Positions 33,303 to 42,588 of a stretch of 64,000 nt of DNA are shown here, in pieces. The notes beneath the pieces were generated by a model, which was not told the DNA's origin, did no database searches, and saw only the letters and a program-made list of their open reading frames with translations. The stretch comes from DATEMU01 sp964414585. Lineage in GTDB: Bacteria; Planctomycetota; Phycisphaerae; UBA1845; UTPLA1. Position 1 is the first letter of the stretch. Each line of letters starts with the position of its first letter. The stretch lies in contig CAYPXR010000041.1 in assembly GCA_964414585.1 (NCBI GenBank), positions 7,034 through 71,033 of the forward strand, given 5' to 3'. The position numbers and the translations under genes are program-made.

Positions 33303-34667
33303 CTATCTTGAGCCAAGGAGGCTCAGCGCCAGCGACGTCATGCACCGGACCCCGGTTCGAAGCGTCGGCTCGACATCCACTTGAAACTTGGCCGAATGAA
33401 CCGTCGGCAGCGGCTCGCCGCCGGGCTTCTGCGACGCTTCAAATCGCTTCGGCTCCACGACGCCGATGACGAACATGAATCCCGGCACGCCGAGCGTCTT
33501 GGCATAGACGCCGAAATCCTCGCCGCCCATGCTCGGGGGACGTTGGAGGACATTCTCTTCGCCGAGCACCTGCTGGAAGACTTCGACCGCGTGGGCCGTC
33601 AGATTGGGGTCGTTGTACGCCGCCGGTGTGAACTCCTGATCGCGCACGACCACGTCGGGATCTCTGGGGCAGCCCATCGCCCGCGCGGTTTCGACGGTAA
33701 TCCGCTTGATGGAATCGAGCACCTCCCTGCGAACGTTGTCGGTAAAGGAACGGACCGTCAATTGCAGCTTCGCCTCGTCGGGGATGATGTTGTGCTTCGT
33801 CCCGGCGTGGAAGGAGCCGACGGTGACGACGGCCTGGTCGAGCGGATTGATGCGCCGGCTGACGATCGTCTGCAATTCGGTGATCACGTGCGCGGCGGTC
33901 ACAATGGCGTCGATCGCCCCGTGCGGGTAGGCCCCGTGTCCGCCCTTGCCGTGGATGGTGATGTCGACCGAATCAACGTTGGCCCAGACCCAGCCGGAGG
34001 TGTAGCCGACGGTCCCGGATTTCATCTCATGGTTGACGTGCAGAGCGATGCAATCGTCCGGCTTCGGAACTTTTTTGAAGAGACCGTCCTCGATCATCCT
34101 CCGCGCGCCTTCGCCGGTTTCCTCCGCGGGCTGGGCAATGAAAACGACCGTCCCTTTCCATTGATCCTTGAGCGCGGCAAGGGTCTGGGCCGTGGCGACG
34201 AGGATGGTCTGGTGCATGTCATGGCCGCAGGCGTGCATGACGCCGACGTGCGAGCCGTCGCCGAGTTCGATCTTGACCTTGCTGGCAAAGGGCAGCCCGG
34301 TCTCCTCGATGATGGGCAGCGCGTCGAGATCGCTGCGAATAAGTACTGTCGGCCCATCGCCGTTCTTGAGCACGCCGGCCACGCCGTAGCCGCCGATGTT
34401 AGTCGTCACGTCGAGCCCGAGCTTTTTGAAGGCGTCGGCCACCCGGGCGGAGGATTCTTTTTCCTGGTTCGAGAGTTCGGGATGGGAGTGGCAAGTTTTG
34501 TAGTGGTCGATCCAGGTGTCCAGCGATTTGGCAATCTGCTTGTTCACGCCGGCAATGAGTTCCGCGCCTGGAGAACTTCGTTTCAGGGTGCCTGTTTGCG
34601 GATCACTCGCGTACGATGGAGCGACTGCAGCCAATAGGATCGAAACCCAGGCCAAGCCTCTAATCAT
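33303..34667 (-). CDS. Secreted M20D amidohydrolase
   Basis: About 454 aa. The ATG at 34667 has GGAGG at good spacing. Signal peptide (IRGLAWVSILLAAVAPSYAS). The di-metal site of the M20D family is visible: MHACGHDMHQT, the catalytic PAEETGEGARRMIEDGLF and ALHVNHEM. A dimerisation domain (VDSVDITIHGKGGHGAYPHGAIDAI) interrupts the catalytic domain, and MGGEDFGVYAKTLGVPGFMF supplies the last ligand. Relatives hydrolyse N-acyl amino acids such as hippurate or IAA conjugates. Because it is exported, the substrate is probably extracellular or periplasmic. Confidence 0.88.
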   Translation of the reverse strand: MIRGLAWVSILLAAVAPSYASDPQTGTLKRSSPGAELIAGVNKQIAKSLDTWIDHYKTCHSHPELSNQEKESSARVADAFKKLGLDVTTNIGGYGVAGVLKNGDGPTVLIRSDLDALPIIEETGLPFASKVKIELGDGSHVGVMHACGHDMHQTILVATAQTLAALKDQWKGTVVFIAQPAEETGEGARRMIEDGLFKKVPKPDDCIALHVNHEMKSGTVGYTSGWVWANVDSVDITIHGKGGHGAYPHGAIDAIVTAAHVITELQTIVSRRINPLDQAVVTVGSFHAGTKHNIIPDEAKLQLTVRSFTDNVRREVLDSIKRITVETARAMGCPRDPDVVVRDQEFTPAAYNDPNLTAHAVEVFQQVLGEENVLQRPPSMGGEDFGVYAKTLGVPGFMFVIGVVEPKRFEASQKPGGEPLPTVHSAKFQVDVEPTLRTGVRCMTSLALSLLGSR

Positions 34668-34770
34668 CACGTTCCTCCTGGCAATTCGTAGATTGCAAGA
34701 TTGGTTGAACTGATGGCCATCTTCGCGGGCTCATGACAACTTGGCAAGATGAGTTCGTCCTGCGCGTTCG

Positions 34771-34798
34771 TTGCCGGAAGGCGCCATTCATCTATAAT
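34771..34798 (+). promoter_or_regulatory. Candidate promoter for the pdxJ-dapA operon
   Basis: TTGCCG (34771-34776), a 16-bp spacer, and a perfect TATAAT (34793-34798), 39 bp upstream of the pdxJ start. Confidence 0.4.
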
Positions 34799-34837
34799 GC
34801 AAAGCAGCAGTGGAGTGTCGCAGTTTCGCAGACAAGT

Positions 34838-35569
34838 ATGCCCACCCTCGGCGTCAACATCGATCACGTCGCCACCGTCCGGCAGGCCCGTCGGGCGGAC
34901 GAGCCGGACCCCGTCTGGGCGGCGGTCGAGGCGCAGCTTGGGGGGGCCGATTGCATCACCTTTCACCTCCGCGAGGATCGCCGGCACATCATCGATCGCG
35001 ACGTGCCGCTGCTCAAGGAAGTCGTCACCACCAAGCTCAATATGGAGATGGCGGCCTCGCCGGAAATCATCGCCATCGCCGTCAAGAACCGGCCGACGCA
35101 GTGTACGCTTGTGCCCGAGCGGCGGGAGGAGCTGACGACTGAAGGCGGGCTGGATGTCGTGCGACATGCCGATCGCGTCGGCGCGGCGGTCAAAACGCTG
35201 CGCGACACGGGCATCATCGTCAGCGCCTTCATCGAGCCGCAGCGCGAGCAGATCGAGAAATCGGCCGCCCTGGGTTTCCACGCCGTCGAGCTTTGGACAG
35301 GGGCCTTCGCCCATGCCGAGACGCCGAAAGACGTGGAAGCATCGCTGACCGAGCTTCGCGAAGGCGTTCGCGTGGGGCGTTCCTGCAAGTTGGAGGTCCA
35401 TGGCGGCCATGGTCTGACCTATCGTAACGTGGCCGCCATCGCCGCCGTCGAGGGCTTTTCTGAATTCAACATCGGCCATAGCATCATCGCCAGGGCCGTC
35501 TTCGTCGGCCTTCGCCAGGCGGTGCGCGAGATGAAGGAGCTTCTCGACCGTTATGGACCAAGGGAGTAG
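34838..35569 (+). CDS. pdxJ: Pyridoxine 5'-phosphate synthase
   Basis: 243 aa from the ATG at 34838. Family blocks: LGVNIDHVATVRQARR (start), ADCITFHLREDRRHI, TKLNMEMAAS, QCTLVPERREELTTEGGLD, LWTGAFAH and KLEVHGGHGLTYRNV, with EFNIGHSIIARAVFVGL at the end. It condenses 3-amino-1-hydroxyacetone phosphate with DXP to make PNP in the DXP-dependent vitamin B6 pathway. It heads a plus-strand operon; dapA starts 3 nt after its stop. Confidence 0.95.
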   Translation: MPTLGVNIDHVATVRQARRADEPDPVWAAVEAQLGGADCITFHLREDRRHIIDRDVPLLKEVVTTKLNMEMAASPEIIAIAVKNRPTQCTLVPERREELTTEGGLDVVRHADRVGAAVKTLRDTGIIVSAFIEPQREQIEKSAALGFHAVELWTGAFAHAETPKDVEASLTELREGVRVGRSCKLEVHGGHGLTYRNVAAIAAVEGFSEFNIGHSIIARAVFVGLRQAVREMKELLDRYGPRE

Positions 35570-35572
35570 GTC

Positions 35573-36505
35573 ATGTGCCCATACAAGGGATGCCTCGTCG
35601 CGCTGGTTACGCCGTTTCGCGACGGTGCGATCGACTGGCCCGCGCTGGATGATCTAGTCGAGCGGGTCATCATAGGCGGCGTGACTGGTCTCGTCCCCTG
35701 CGGGACGACCGGCGAATCTCCGACACTGAGCTTTGAAGAGCACCGCGACGTCGTCGCCGCCGTCGTGCGAAAGGCCAAGGGCCGCGTCCCCATTGTCGCG
35801 GGCGCCGGCACGAACTGCACCGCCAAGACGCTGGAACTGTCCAAAGCCGCGATGTCCGCCGGCGCCGACGGCGTCATGCTCGTCTCGCCTTATTACAACC
35901 GGCCGAATCAGGAGGGGCTCTACCAGCACTTCAGCTACGTCGCCTCGCACATCGGTGCGCCAGTCATGCTTTATAACATCCCCGGCCGCACCGCCGTTGA
36001 AATCTCCGTCGAGACGATCGCCCGTCTGCACGCCGATCATCCCAACATCGTCGCCGTTAAACATGCGACCGGCTCCGTCGATGGAGCGAGTGAGCTGGCC
36101 AAGGCGAGCGACATCGCGATCTTCAGCGGTGATGATACGATGACCCTGCCGCTCATGAGCATTGGCGCCATCGGAGTCGTCAGCGTCATTGGCAACCTGA
36201 TGCCTGCGGAGATGTCGGCCCTGACTCGCGCGGCGGCGGATGGCGGCGCGGTCGAAGCACGAAGGCTACACGACGAAATCTTCCCGTTGGCCCGCGACCT
36301 GCTGAAACTGGATACGAACCCGATCCCGATCAAGACGGCCCTGGCGATCCGCGGTTTCATGGCGGAGGAGTTTCGACTGCCGATGTGCCCGATGGACGGC
36401 GTCAAGCGGAAGAAGCTCGAGGCCTTGCTGGCGAAATATCCGCCGGGCAAACGCAGCACCGCCACGTCGGTCGAACCCCTGGCCCACTCAAGGAGAAGCG
36501 GATGA
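35573..36505 (+). CDS. dapA: 4-hydroxy-tetrahydrodipicolinate synthase
   Basis: 310 aa. DapA/N-acetylneuraminate lyase barrel: LVALVTPFRDGAIDW, GVTGLVPCGTTGESPTLS, Tyr in MLYNIPGRTAVEIS, and the Schiff-base Lys in NIVAVKHATGSVDGA. GGAG lies upstream of the ATG. It condenses pyruvate with aspartate semialdehyde on the route to DAP and lysine. The last 12 residues (SVEPLAHSRRSG) extend past the usual end. The stop codon overlaps the start of the next gene (ATGA). Confidence 0.93.
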   Translation: MCPYKGCLVALVTPFRDGAIDWPALDDLVERVIIGGVTGLVPCGTTGESPTLSFEEHRDVVAAVVRKAKGRVPIVAGAGTNCTAKTLELSKAAMSAGADGVMLVSPYYNRPNQEGLYQHFSYVASHIGAPVMLYNIPGRTAVEISVETIARLHADHPNIVAVKHATGSVDGASELAKASDIAIFSGDDTMTLPLMSIGAIGVVSVIGNLMPAEMSALTRAAADGGAVEARRLHDEIFPLARDLLKLDTNPIPIKTALAIRGFMAEEFRLPMCPMDGVKRKKLEALLAKYPPGKRSTATSVEPLAHSRRSG

Positions 36506-37476
36506 TGAGTCCGGCGGCGTCAACCAACGCGGACGCGAGGTTTGAAAATTCGCCCTTGCAAGGCGGCCGTACATTGGTGATGCGACTCCGATTTCTCTGC
36601 GCCATGTGGCTCGCCGGCGCGATTTTTTGGTACGTCGGCCGCTGGGCCGCCGGACCGGTCGATCCCCAGGGGCCAATCACGCTGATTTCCGTCGATCAGG
36701 GCGTCATCGCCATGGCGGAATTGCTGGGCCTCGCCGTCGTCGCCGGGGGTCTTGCCGTCGCGATTTGTGGGCCGGGCTCGGCCAGTCATGGCGCCTTGGC
36801 GATCGCGGTCGGGCTTGCGGCGCTGAGCACGCGGGGCACCCAATTGGATTCACTGGTCCTGTTTCGGCTCGGCGCGGACGCGACGACGGGCGTTTTCGTC
36901 GATCCTTTTCCCAAGGCCGCGCTGGTCGCCGAGACGTGGCTCTGGTTGGCGCTGATTGCCGTCGGGTTCGTTGTCGGTCGATGGGTGGAAAGTTGGTTTC
37001 ATGCCGAATCCGGCGTTGCGCCGGTACAAGCACCGCCGGCGGAGCGCGCGCCCGACGTTCGACAGGGAATCGGCGCGATCGCCGTCGTTTCGCTCATCGC
37101 CTGGGTCCTGGTTGCTTACACGATGGGCCAGGAGGACAACCCATTGCAAAAAGGGCAGATTCTCTTCTCCGTCGGTGTCGCCTTCATGATCGGGGCGATG
37201 GCGGCCAGTTGGCTCTTTCGGCTCCATTCGCAGGTCTGGTTGCTTGTCGCCGTGGCGCTCGTCGCCACCGGCGCGTATCTTTTCGCGGGGCCGGATTCGG
37301 AGAGGCTCGAGTTGGCGCGCAAGGCCGGGACTTATGTCACCCTTCGGCCGATCGTACGGCCGTTGCCGATTGAGTTTGCCTCCATGGGCGCGATCGGCGC
37401 CTTGCTGGAGCAGGACGCCGCGAACTTTTTGCGGAGCCTTTTCGGGCTCCAGCCGATCGGCGAGGATGAGGAATGA
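36502..37476 (+). CDS. Polytopic membrane protein of unknown function
   Basis: About 324 aa. The ATG at 36502 overlaps the dapA stop and follows AAGGAG. Hydrophobic segments are visible around FLCAMWLAGAIFWYVG, VIAMAELLGLAVVAGGLAVAI, LWLALIAVGFVVGRW, IAVVSLIAWVLVAYTMG, ILFSVGVAFMIGAMAASWLF and VWLLVAVALVATGAYLF, so about six membrane spans. The cytoplasmic or periplasmic parts carry no motif I recognise. Coupled by overlap to both dapA and the downstream asparaginase gene. Confidence 0.7.
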   Translation: MMSPAASTNADARFENSPLQGGRTLVMRLRFLCAMWLAGAIFWYVGRWAAGPVDPQGPITLISVDQGVIAMAELLGLAVVAGGLAVAICGPGSASHGALAIAVGLAALSTRGTQLDSLVLFRLGADATTGVFVDPFPKAALVAETWLWLALIAVGFVVGRWVESWFHAESGVAPVQAPPAERAPDVRQGIGAIAVVSLIAWVLVAYTMGQEDNPLQKGQILFSVGVAFMIGAMAASWLFRLHSQVWLLVAVALVATGAYLFAGPDSERLELARKAGTYVTLRPIVRPLPIEFASMGAIGALLEQDAANFLRSLFGLQPIGEDEE

Positions 37477-38570
37477 CCGCGGATTCCCAACCGATCTGGA
37501 CGCGACGAGGATTTCTCCAGTCATCCGTCGGAGCCGTCGCCGCCGGGGCGCTGACGCAGGCGGCGGTCGCGCAGGACAAACCCAAGATTGCCGATCCTCG
37601 CCCATCTCCTTTTCCACGACCCGTGGTGATCTCCAGCGCGAACGGGCTCAAGGCGATTGAGAAGGCGATGGAGTTCTTACGGGACAAGAAAGACCCGCTG
37701 GACGCTGTCATCGCCGCCGTGAACATCGTCGAAGACGACCCCAACGATCACTCGGTCGGGTTCGGCGGCCTGCCGAACGAGGACGGCGTCGTGGAGCTGG
37801 ATTCCTCGGTAATGCACGGTCCCACGCACAAGGCGGGGGCCGTTGCTTCGATTCGCAATATCAAGAACCCGTCGAAGGTCGCGCGGCTGGTGATGGAGCG
37901 AACGGACCATGTCCTGCTTGTCGGCGAGGGGGCGCTGCGTTTCGCCAAGGCGCATGGATTCAAAGAAGAGAACCTGCTGACCGACGAAGCGCGGGAGATG
38001 TGGCTCAAGTGGAAGGAATCGCTGTCGCATGAGGACGACTGGCTTTCGCCGGACGAGGCGGGGTTGACGTCGCCGCCGGGCGCCGGGGCGCGCGGTCGCG
38101 AGGCGATCGAGCACACCTGGGGCACGATCAATTGCTGCGCCGTGGATGCCGCCGGGAATCTCGCGGGCGTTACGACGACGAGCGGGCTGTCTTACAAAAT
38201 CCCCGGCCGCGTGGGCGATTCGCCGATCATCGGCGCGGGGCTGTACGTCGACAACGCGGTGGGCGCGGCGGGCTCGACGGGGCGGGGCGAGGCGAACCTT
38301 CAAAACTGCTCGTCGTTCATGGTCGTCGAATTCATGCGAAACGGCCGGACGCCCGAGGCGGCCTGTCTGGAGATGATGCAGCGCGTGGCGGACCATACGG
38401 AGCCGCGACTGCGCAGGAAAGATGGCAAGCCCCATTACGATTTGAAGCTCTACGCGCTGGCCAAGGACGGGCGCTTTGGCGGCGCATCAATGTGGTCGGG
38501 CGGCAAATTCGCGGTGCACGACGGCAGCGCGGCGAAGCTCGTCGATTGTGCCTGTCTCTACAAGAAATAG
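37473..38570 (+). CDS. TAT-exported glycosylasparaginase/isoaspartyl peptidase (Ntn hydrolase)
   Basis: 365 aa. It starts within the stop of the previous gene (ATGA), with AGGATGAGGA upstream. The twin-arginine signal is WTRRGFLQSSVGAVAAGALTQAA. The asparaginase-2 fold shows NDHSVGFGGLPNEDGVVELDSSVMHG, and the autocleavage site HTWGTINCCAVD, in which the Thr after Gly becomes the N-terminal nucleophile. TTSGLSYKIPGRVGDSPIIGAGLYVDN and the glycine loop GSTGRGEAN follow. Family members cleave N4-glycosyl-asparagine or beta-aspartyl peptides. TAT export implies a periplasmic or surface role, perhaps in glycoprotein turnover. Confidence 0.88.
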   Translation: MTADSQPIWTRRGFLQSSVGAVAAGALTQAAVAQDKPKIADPRPSPFPRPVVISSANGLKAIEKAMEFLRDKKDPLDAVIAAVNIVEDDPNDHSVGFGGLPNEDGVVELDSSVMHGPTHKAGAVASIRNIKNPSKVARLVMERTDHVLLVGEGALRFAKAHGFKEENLLTDEAREMWLKWKESLSHEDDWLSPDEAGLTSPPGAGARGREAIEHTWGTINCCAVDAAGNLAGVTTTSGLSYKIPGRVGDSPIIGAGLYVDNAVGAAGSTGRGEANLQNCSSFMVVEFMRNGRTPEAACLEMMQRVADHTEPRLRRKDGKPHYDLKLYALAKDGRFGGASMWSGGKFAVHDGSAAKLVDCACLYKK

Positions 38571-38584
38571 ATCATCAAATCATT

Positions 38585-38705
38585 TCACCACAGAGGCACA
38601 GAGACACAGAGACGACCTGATTAAGGATTCGTGACGTCATTGCAGCGGCCGATGGATCTCCTCATTATTGAATTCCGTCTCTGAGTCTTTGTGCGTCTGT
38701 GGTGA
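38585..38705. repeat. CACAGAGA octamer inverted repeat
   Basis: Left arm 38585-38613 contains tandem CACAGAGG/CACAGAGA octamers. Right arm 38677-38705 is its inverse complement with 3 mismatches in 29. The element lies between the stops of two convergent genes. Confidence 0.85.
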
Positions 38706-38710
38706 GAATT

Positions 38711-38974
38711 CTATTTCTTCATCGACCAGTCCTTGAGATGCGAGGCCAGGAGTTCCGGCTTGCGCTCTTTCAGGATGTGGGCGGCGGTCGACTCCAGGAT
38801 CTTCAGATTCTTCATTGCGGTGGCGACGCGCTCCCAAAGCTTGTCGCGCTTCTTGTCCGATTCGGCGAGGTAGAGTTCGCCGACGAGTTCGCCGAGTTTC
38901 GCCAGCATGATCGAATCGCGGTTTTCGTAATAGCGATCGACGAGCTTGCGTTGATAGTTTGACAGGTCCGCCAT
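38711..38974 (-). CDS. Small helical protein of unknown function
   Basis: 87 aa (MADLSNYQRKLVDRYYENRD...). Fully helical in appearance and charged, with no Cys or membrane segment. It begins 6 nt after the stop of the PIN-TRAM gene on the same strand, so it is probably translated from the same mRNA. I do not recognise a family. An in-frame GTG at 38983 would add three residues and overlap the upstream stop. Confidence 0.65.
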   Translation of the reverse strand: MADLSNYQRKLVDRYYENRDSIMLAKLGELVGELYLAESDKKRDKLWERVATAMKNLKILESTAAHILKERKPELLASHLKDWSMKK

Positions 38975-38979
38975 GTTCG

Positions 38980-40065
38980 TCACGCGCTCTGCTGGGGGCT
39001 GGGCCGGCGGCGAGGGGGCAGCGCCGCGCCATCGGCTCGACCAAAGATCATCCGACCGGCCGAGGTTTGAAGAACGCTGGTGACCGCGACTTCCATCGTC
39101 TCACCGATCCGCGCGCGGCCCTGTTCGACGACGACCATCGTTCCGTCGTCGAGGTAGCCGACGCCCAGGCCGGGCTCTTCTCCGGGCTTGATGATCTTGA
39201 CGAACATGGCCTCGCCGGGCAGGACGACGGGCTTGAGCGCGCCGGCCAGATCGTTGATGTTGATGATCTGCACGCCGCGGACCTTGGCGACTTTGTTCAA
39301 GTTGTAATCGTTGGTGGCGACGCGGCCGTTGACGATCTGGGCATAGGCGAGCAGCTTGAGATCGACGCCTTCGTTGGCCTCGGGTCCGGTCAGGTGCGCT
39401 TCGGCGATTTCCACTTCCACGTTGGTATTGCTCTGGAGCTTGTTGAGGATGTCCAGACCGCGCCGGCCGCGCGTTCGCTTCAACTTGTCATTGGAATCCG
39501 CGACGGTTTGCAATTCCTGCAAGACGAAACGGGGCACGACGAGCTTCTGATCGATGATGCCGGTCTCGCAGATGTCGGCGATCCGTCCGTCGATGATGAC
39601 GGAGGTGTCGAGGATGATGGGCCGCTGGCCCTTGACCTGCTTGGCGAATTCGACGTAGGGGATGACGAAACGGATGTCGTCCTTGGTCTGGAGGATGAAG
39701 CTGACGCAGAAATAACAGGTGATGATGCCGAGGAGGACCTTGGTGATGACGACGACGGGCTGGTCCTTGCCGTCGATGGCGGCCAGTTCCGGCCGGAAGG
39801 CCCAGACGAGGAGGTCGAGGACCAGCGTGAGACCGTAGGTGATGAGCAGGCCGACGGTCAGCCCGAAGAAGACGCCGGCGAGGGCCTGAAGGGATTTTCT
39901 CGGGATCATCGAATCGATCAGGATCACCATCGCGGAGAGGACGATCGCGCCGACGATGAAGAGCACCCGATATTCGCTGAGGAGTTCTCCCTTTTCAGCG
40001 TAGGAGATGCCGAGGGCGACGAGGGCGAGGATCAGAAAGGCGCGGAGGAAGTATTGCAGCAACAT
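38980..40065 (-). CDS. PIN-TRAM domain membrane protein (YacL-like)
   Basis: 361 aa. Four hydrophobic segments occupy the first 145 residues (FLRAFLILALVALGISYA, VLFIVGAIVLSAMVILI, LAGVFFGLTVGLLITYGLTL and VVVITKVLLGIITCYFCVSF). The PIN domain follows, with its acidic site in ILDTSVIIDGRIAD, ELQTVADSND and GVDLKLLAYAQIVNGRVATNDYNLNKVA. The C-terminus is a TRAM domain (PGEAMFVKIIKPGEEPGLGVGYLDDGTMVVVEQGRARIGE). PIN domains are often ribonucleases, and the YacL family is membrane-bound with no settled role. GGGAG precedes the start. Confidence 0.88.
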   Translation of the reverse strand: MLLQYFLRAFLILALVALGISYAEKGELLSEYRVLFIVGAIVLSAMVILIDSMIPRKSLQALAGVFFGLTVGLLITYGLTLVLDLLVWAFRPELAAIDGKDQPVVVITKVLLGIITCYFCVSFILQTKDDIRFVIPYVEFAKQVKGQRPIILDTSVIIDGRIADICETGIIDQKLVVPRFVLQELQTVADSNDKLKRTRGRRGLDILNKLQSNTNVEVEIAEAHLTGPEANEGVDLKLLAYAQIVNGRVATNDYNLNKVAKVRGVQIININDLAGALKPVVLPGEAMFVKIIKPGEEPGLGVGYLDDGTMVVVEQGRARIGETMEVAVTSVLQTSAGRMIFGRADGAALPPRRRPSPQQSA

Positions 40066-40472
40066 GACGGGCTCCCGTGGATGATAGGGTATTCATGGGA
40101 CATCTCTGGCGAAGCCGGGCGTCGGAAGGAATCGGTCGCGGCGGGGCCGTGCCGCAAGAAAATCGAGAAGGATAACAGGCCCAGGACGCCTCCGGCGCTT
40201 GGCCGAATTACGTCTTCAGTATAGCCGCGGTTTCGCGAATCGTCGAAACGGGCCGTCGCCGCGAACGGGAATCCACCGACTCCGGCGGGTGGCGAAAACG
40301 GGCCGGTTGAAATCCGGCCGGCAAGGGGTCCAACAAGAATCGGGAATCCCGCGAGGGTGGGTGCGAGAAAAGATCGTCCACGCGGCGACCTTTCGACTCG
40401 CGCCAGACGCACTACTCCACAAAAAAGCGGCAGGGACTAGCCGTTCTCCTCAATTCACACGGTTGTTCCGTG
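40066..40472. other. Intergenic region between the PIN-TRAM and DUF6265 genes
   Basis: 407 bp without a convincing gene. A weak minus-strand promoter for the PIN-TRAM gene may lie here (TTCGAC at 40247-40242, 17-bp spacer, TATACT at 40224-40219). Nothing else was seen. Confidence 0.4.
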
Positions 40473-40997
40473 TTACGATCTGATTCGTTGCATGGGGAAA
40501 TCCTTGGAAATCGGTTTGTCGCGGCGTTTTCCTTCCAGGCGGATCAGGCGTTGATCCTGACCGGTGACGCGATAGGTGATTTTCGAGGGGAAGTCGTTGG
40601 CGGGATCCTCAAAGACGGCCTCCTTGTCGTCGGCGTGCGTCAGTTTGAAGGCGGCGATCTTGGCGTCTCGATCGCGCAGGCCGTTTCCGAAGTGGCGGAT
40701 CGACATTACGGGGCCCTCCGATCGATCCTCGATGAGGATGATTTCGTAGAGCGCGCGTTCGGGGTTGGCGCCCATCCGGCACATGCCGATCATGACGCCC
40801 CGGGCGGCTTCGCTCCAATGCTCCTCGACCGGTTCGACCTTGTCGTCACAGCGCCAGGCGCCGGCCATCCAGTAGAGCCTGGCGAATTTTCCGTTTTTCG
40901 GAGGATCATCAAATGCCCGTACGGCGGCAAGAGGGAGCAGGACGGTCGCGGCCAGGAGGGCGATCCAGTGCTTGGGTGCTTTGAAGGAGGTCGTCAT
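40473..40997 (-). CDS. Exported DUF6265 family protein
   Basis: 174 aa. Signal peptide (HWIALLAATVLLPLAAVRA). The family pattern is clear: LYWMAGAWRCDDKVEPVEEHWSEAARGVMIGMCRM, ALYEIILIED and VFEDPANDFPSKITYRV. These proteins are calycin-like beta structures of unknown function. AAAGGAA precedes the ATG. Monocistronic and divergent from the antiporter. Confidence 0.8.
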   Translation of the reverse strand: MTTSFKAPKHWIALLAATVLLPLAAVRAFDDPPKNGKFARLYWMAGAWRCDDKVEPVEEHWSEAARGVMIGMCRMGANPERALYEIILIEDRSEGPVMSIRHFGNGLRDRDAKIAAFKLTHADDKEAVFEDPANDFPSKITYRVTGQDQRLIRLEGKRRDKPISKDFPMQRIRS

Positions 40998-41137
40998 GGG
41001 CGTTCCTTTTGTTGCGTTCGGCGAAGCGCCGGGGGGGGTCCGTGTTCTCGTTTCGCATTGCTTTCCGATGAAACGAATTGGGTCTATTCTATCGGTCGGA
41101 CGGCATCGGTCGCAAATCGATTCCTGGAAGGTTTTTC

Positions 41138-42517
41138 ATGCTCGCAGACGCTACGGACAACGTGCCGAGTTTGATCTGGGTAACGCCGTTCGCGGCCCTG
41201 CTCCTGTGCATCGCGCTGTTTCCGCTGCTGGAGCAGACGGATAAGTGGTGGCACCACAATCGCAACAAGCTGCTGGTGGCGGTTGGTCTGGGTTCCCTGA
41301 CGCTGGTGTATTACTACTTTCGCGGTCACGGATTCGGGGAGGGGGACGAGGCGTCGCCGGCGGGCTGGGCGTCGCTGATGGCGGTCCTGCATCACGCCAT
41401 CCTCAAGGAATACATTCCGTTTATGTCGTTGTTGTTTTCGTTGTACGTGATATCCGGAGGCATCGGGGTTCGCGGCGACATTCCGGCGCATCCGCTGACG
41501 AACGTTACTTTTCTGGCGATCGGCGGGGTGATGGCGAGCCTGATCGGAACGACGGGGGCGTCGATGCTGCTCATCCGCCCGCTGCTGGCGACGAATTCGG
41601 AGCGCAAGAAAGTCGCGCATACGGTGATTTTTTTCATCATCATCGTGAGCAACATCGGAGGAACGCTCCTGCCGATCGGGGACCCGCCGCTGTTCATCGG
41701 TTTCCTGCGGGGCGTGCCGTTTTTGTGGACGCTGGTGCTGTGGAAGGAGTGGGCCTTTACGACCGGTGTGCTCCTCTTCATCTATTATCTCTGGGATCAT
41801 TCGGCCTATCGCCACGAGCGACCTTCGGATATTCGGCGCGATGAGACGCGGGTGCGACCGCTTCGGGTGATCGGCGGGCTGAATTTTTTCTGGCTGGGCG
41901 GCGTCCTGCTGGCGACCGGCCTGCTGGGGCCGACGAAGCCGATCGCCGGGACCGGGTGGACGCCGTTTCCGTATCTTCGGGAGCTGGTTCAGTTCGGCTT
42001 GGTGATGCTTTCGCTGACGACGACGCCGAAGCGAATTCGCCAGGAGAACAACTTCAACTACTTTGCGATCATCGAAGTCGCGTGTCTCTTCGTCGGGATC
42101 TTTCTTTGCATGCAGGTGCCGATTGAAATCCTGAACGCCCGGGGGGCGAGCCTGGGGCTGGACAGCCCGGCGAAATTTTTCTGGGCGACGGGGATGTTGT
42201 CGAGTTTTTTGGATAATGCGCCGACGTACGTGGTTTTCTTCGAGACGGCGAACGCGATGACCCATGCGCCGGGCGAAGGCATCCTCAAACTGATGAGCGG
42301 GCATTACATCCGCGCGGACTTATTGACGGGGATTTCGCTGGGGGCGGTGTTCATGGGGGCGAACACCTATATCGGAAATGGCCCAAATTTCATGGTGAAG
42401 TCGATCGCGGAACATGCCGGCGTGAAGATGCCGAGCTTTTTCGGATACATGGTGTACAGCGGATTGATCCTGTTGCCGCTTTTTGCGGTCGTGACGCGGC
42501 TTTTTCTTTGGGGATAG
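41138..42517 (+). CDS. NhaD-type Na+/H+ antiporter
   Basis: About 459 aa. The start at 41138 has GGAAGG upstream. Polytopic ion-transporter-family protein with paired half motifs: LIGTTGASMLLIRPLL, IVSNIGGTLLPIGDPPLFIGFL, FFWATGMLSSFLDNAPTYVVFFE and GANTYIGNGPNFMVKSIAE. The last two are typical of NhaD/ArsB-like carriers. It probably exchanges Na+ (or Li+) for H+ across the inner membrane; citrate-type transport is an alternative within the superfamily. Confidence 0.8.
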   Translation: MLADATDNVPSLIWVTPFAALLLCIALFPLLEQTDKWWHHNRNKLLVAVGLGSLTLVYYYFRGHGFGEGDEASPAGWASLMAVLHHAILKEYIPFMSLLFSLYVISGGIGVRGDIPAHPLTNVTFLAIGGVMASLIGTTGASMLLIRPLLATNSERKKVAHTVIFFIIIVSNIGGTLLPIGDPPLFIGFLRGVPFLWTLVLWKEWAFTTGVLLFIYYLWDHSAYRHERPSDIRRDETRVRPLRVIGGLNFFWLGGVLLATGLLGPTKPIAGTGWTPFPYLRELVQFGLVMLSLTTTPKRIRQENNFNYFAIIEVACLFVGIFLCMQVPIEILNARGASLGLDSPAKFFWATGMLSSFLDNAPTYVVFFETANAMTHAPGEGILKLMSGHYIRADLLTGISLGAVFMGANTYIGNGPNFMVKSIAEHAGVKMPSFFGYMVYSGLILLPLFAVVTRLFLWG

Positions 42518-42588
42518 GCGGGGACGGGCCGAAGAAACACTCCTGGAACCGGCGGATTTTGTTCCGCTCGGGCCGAAAAAGACCGGCC

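Noticed and set aside
38132..38620. Frame ending SPQRHRDTETT
   Set aside because: An alternative frame of the asparaginase gene running into the CACAGAGA repeat.
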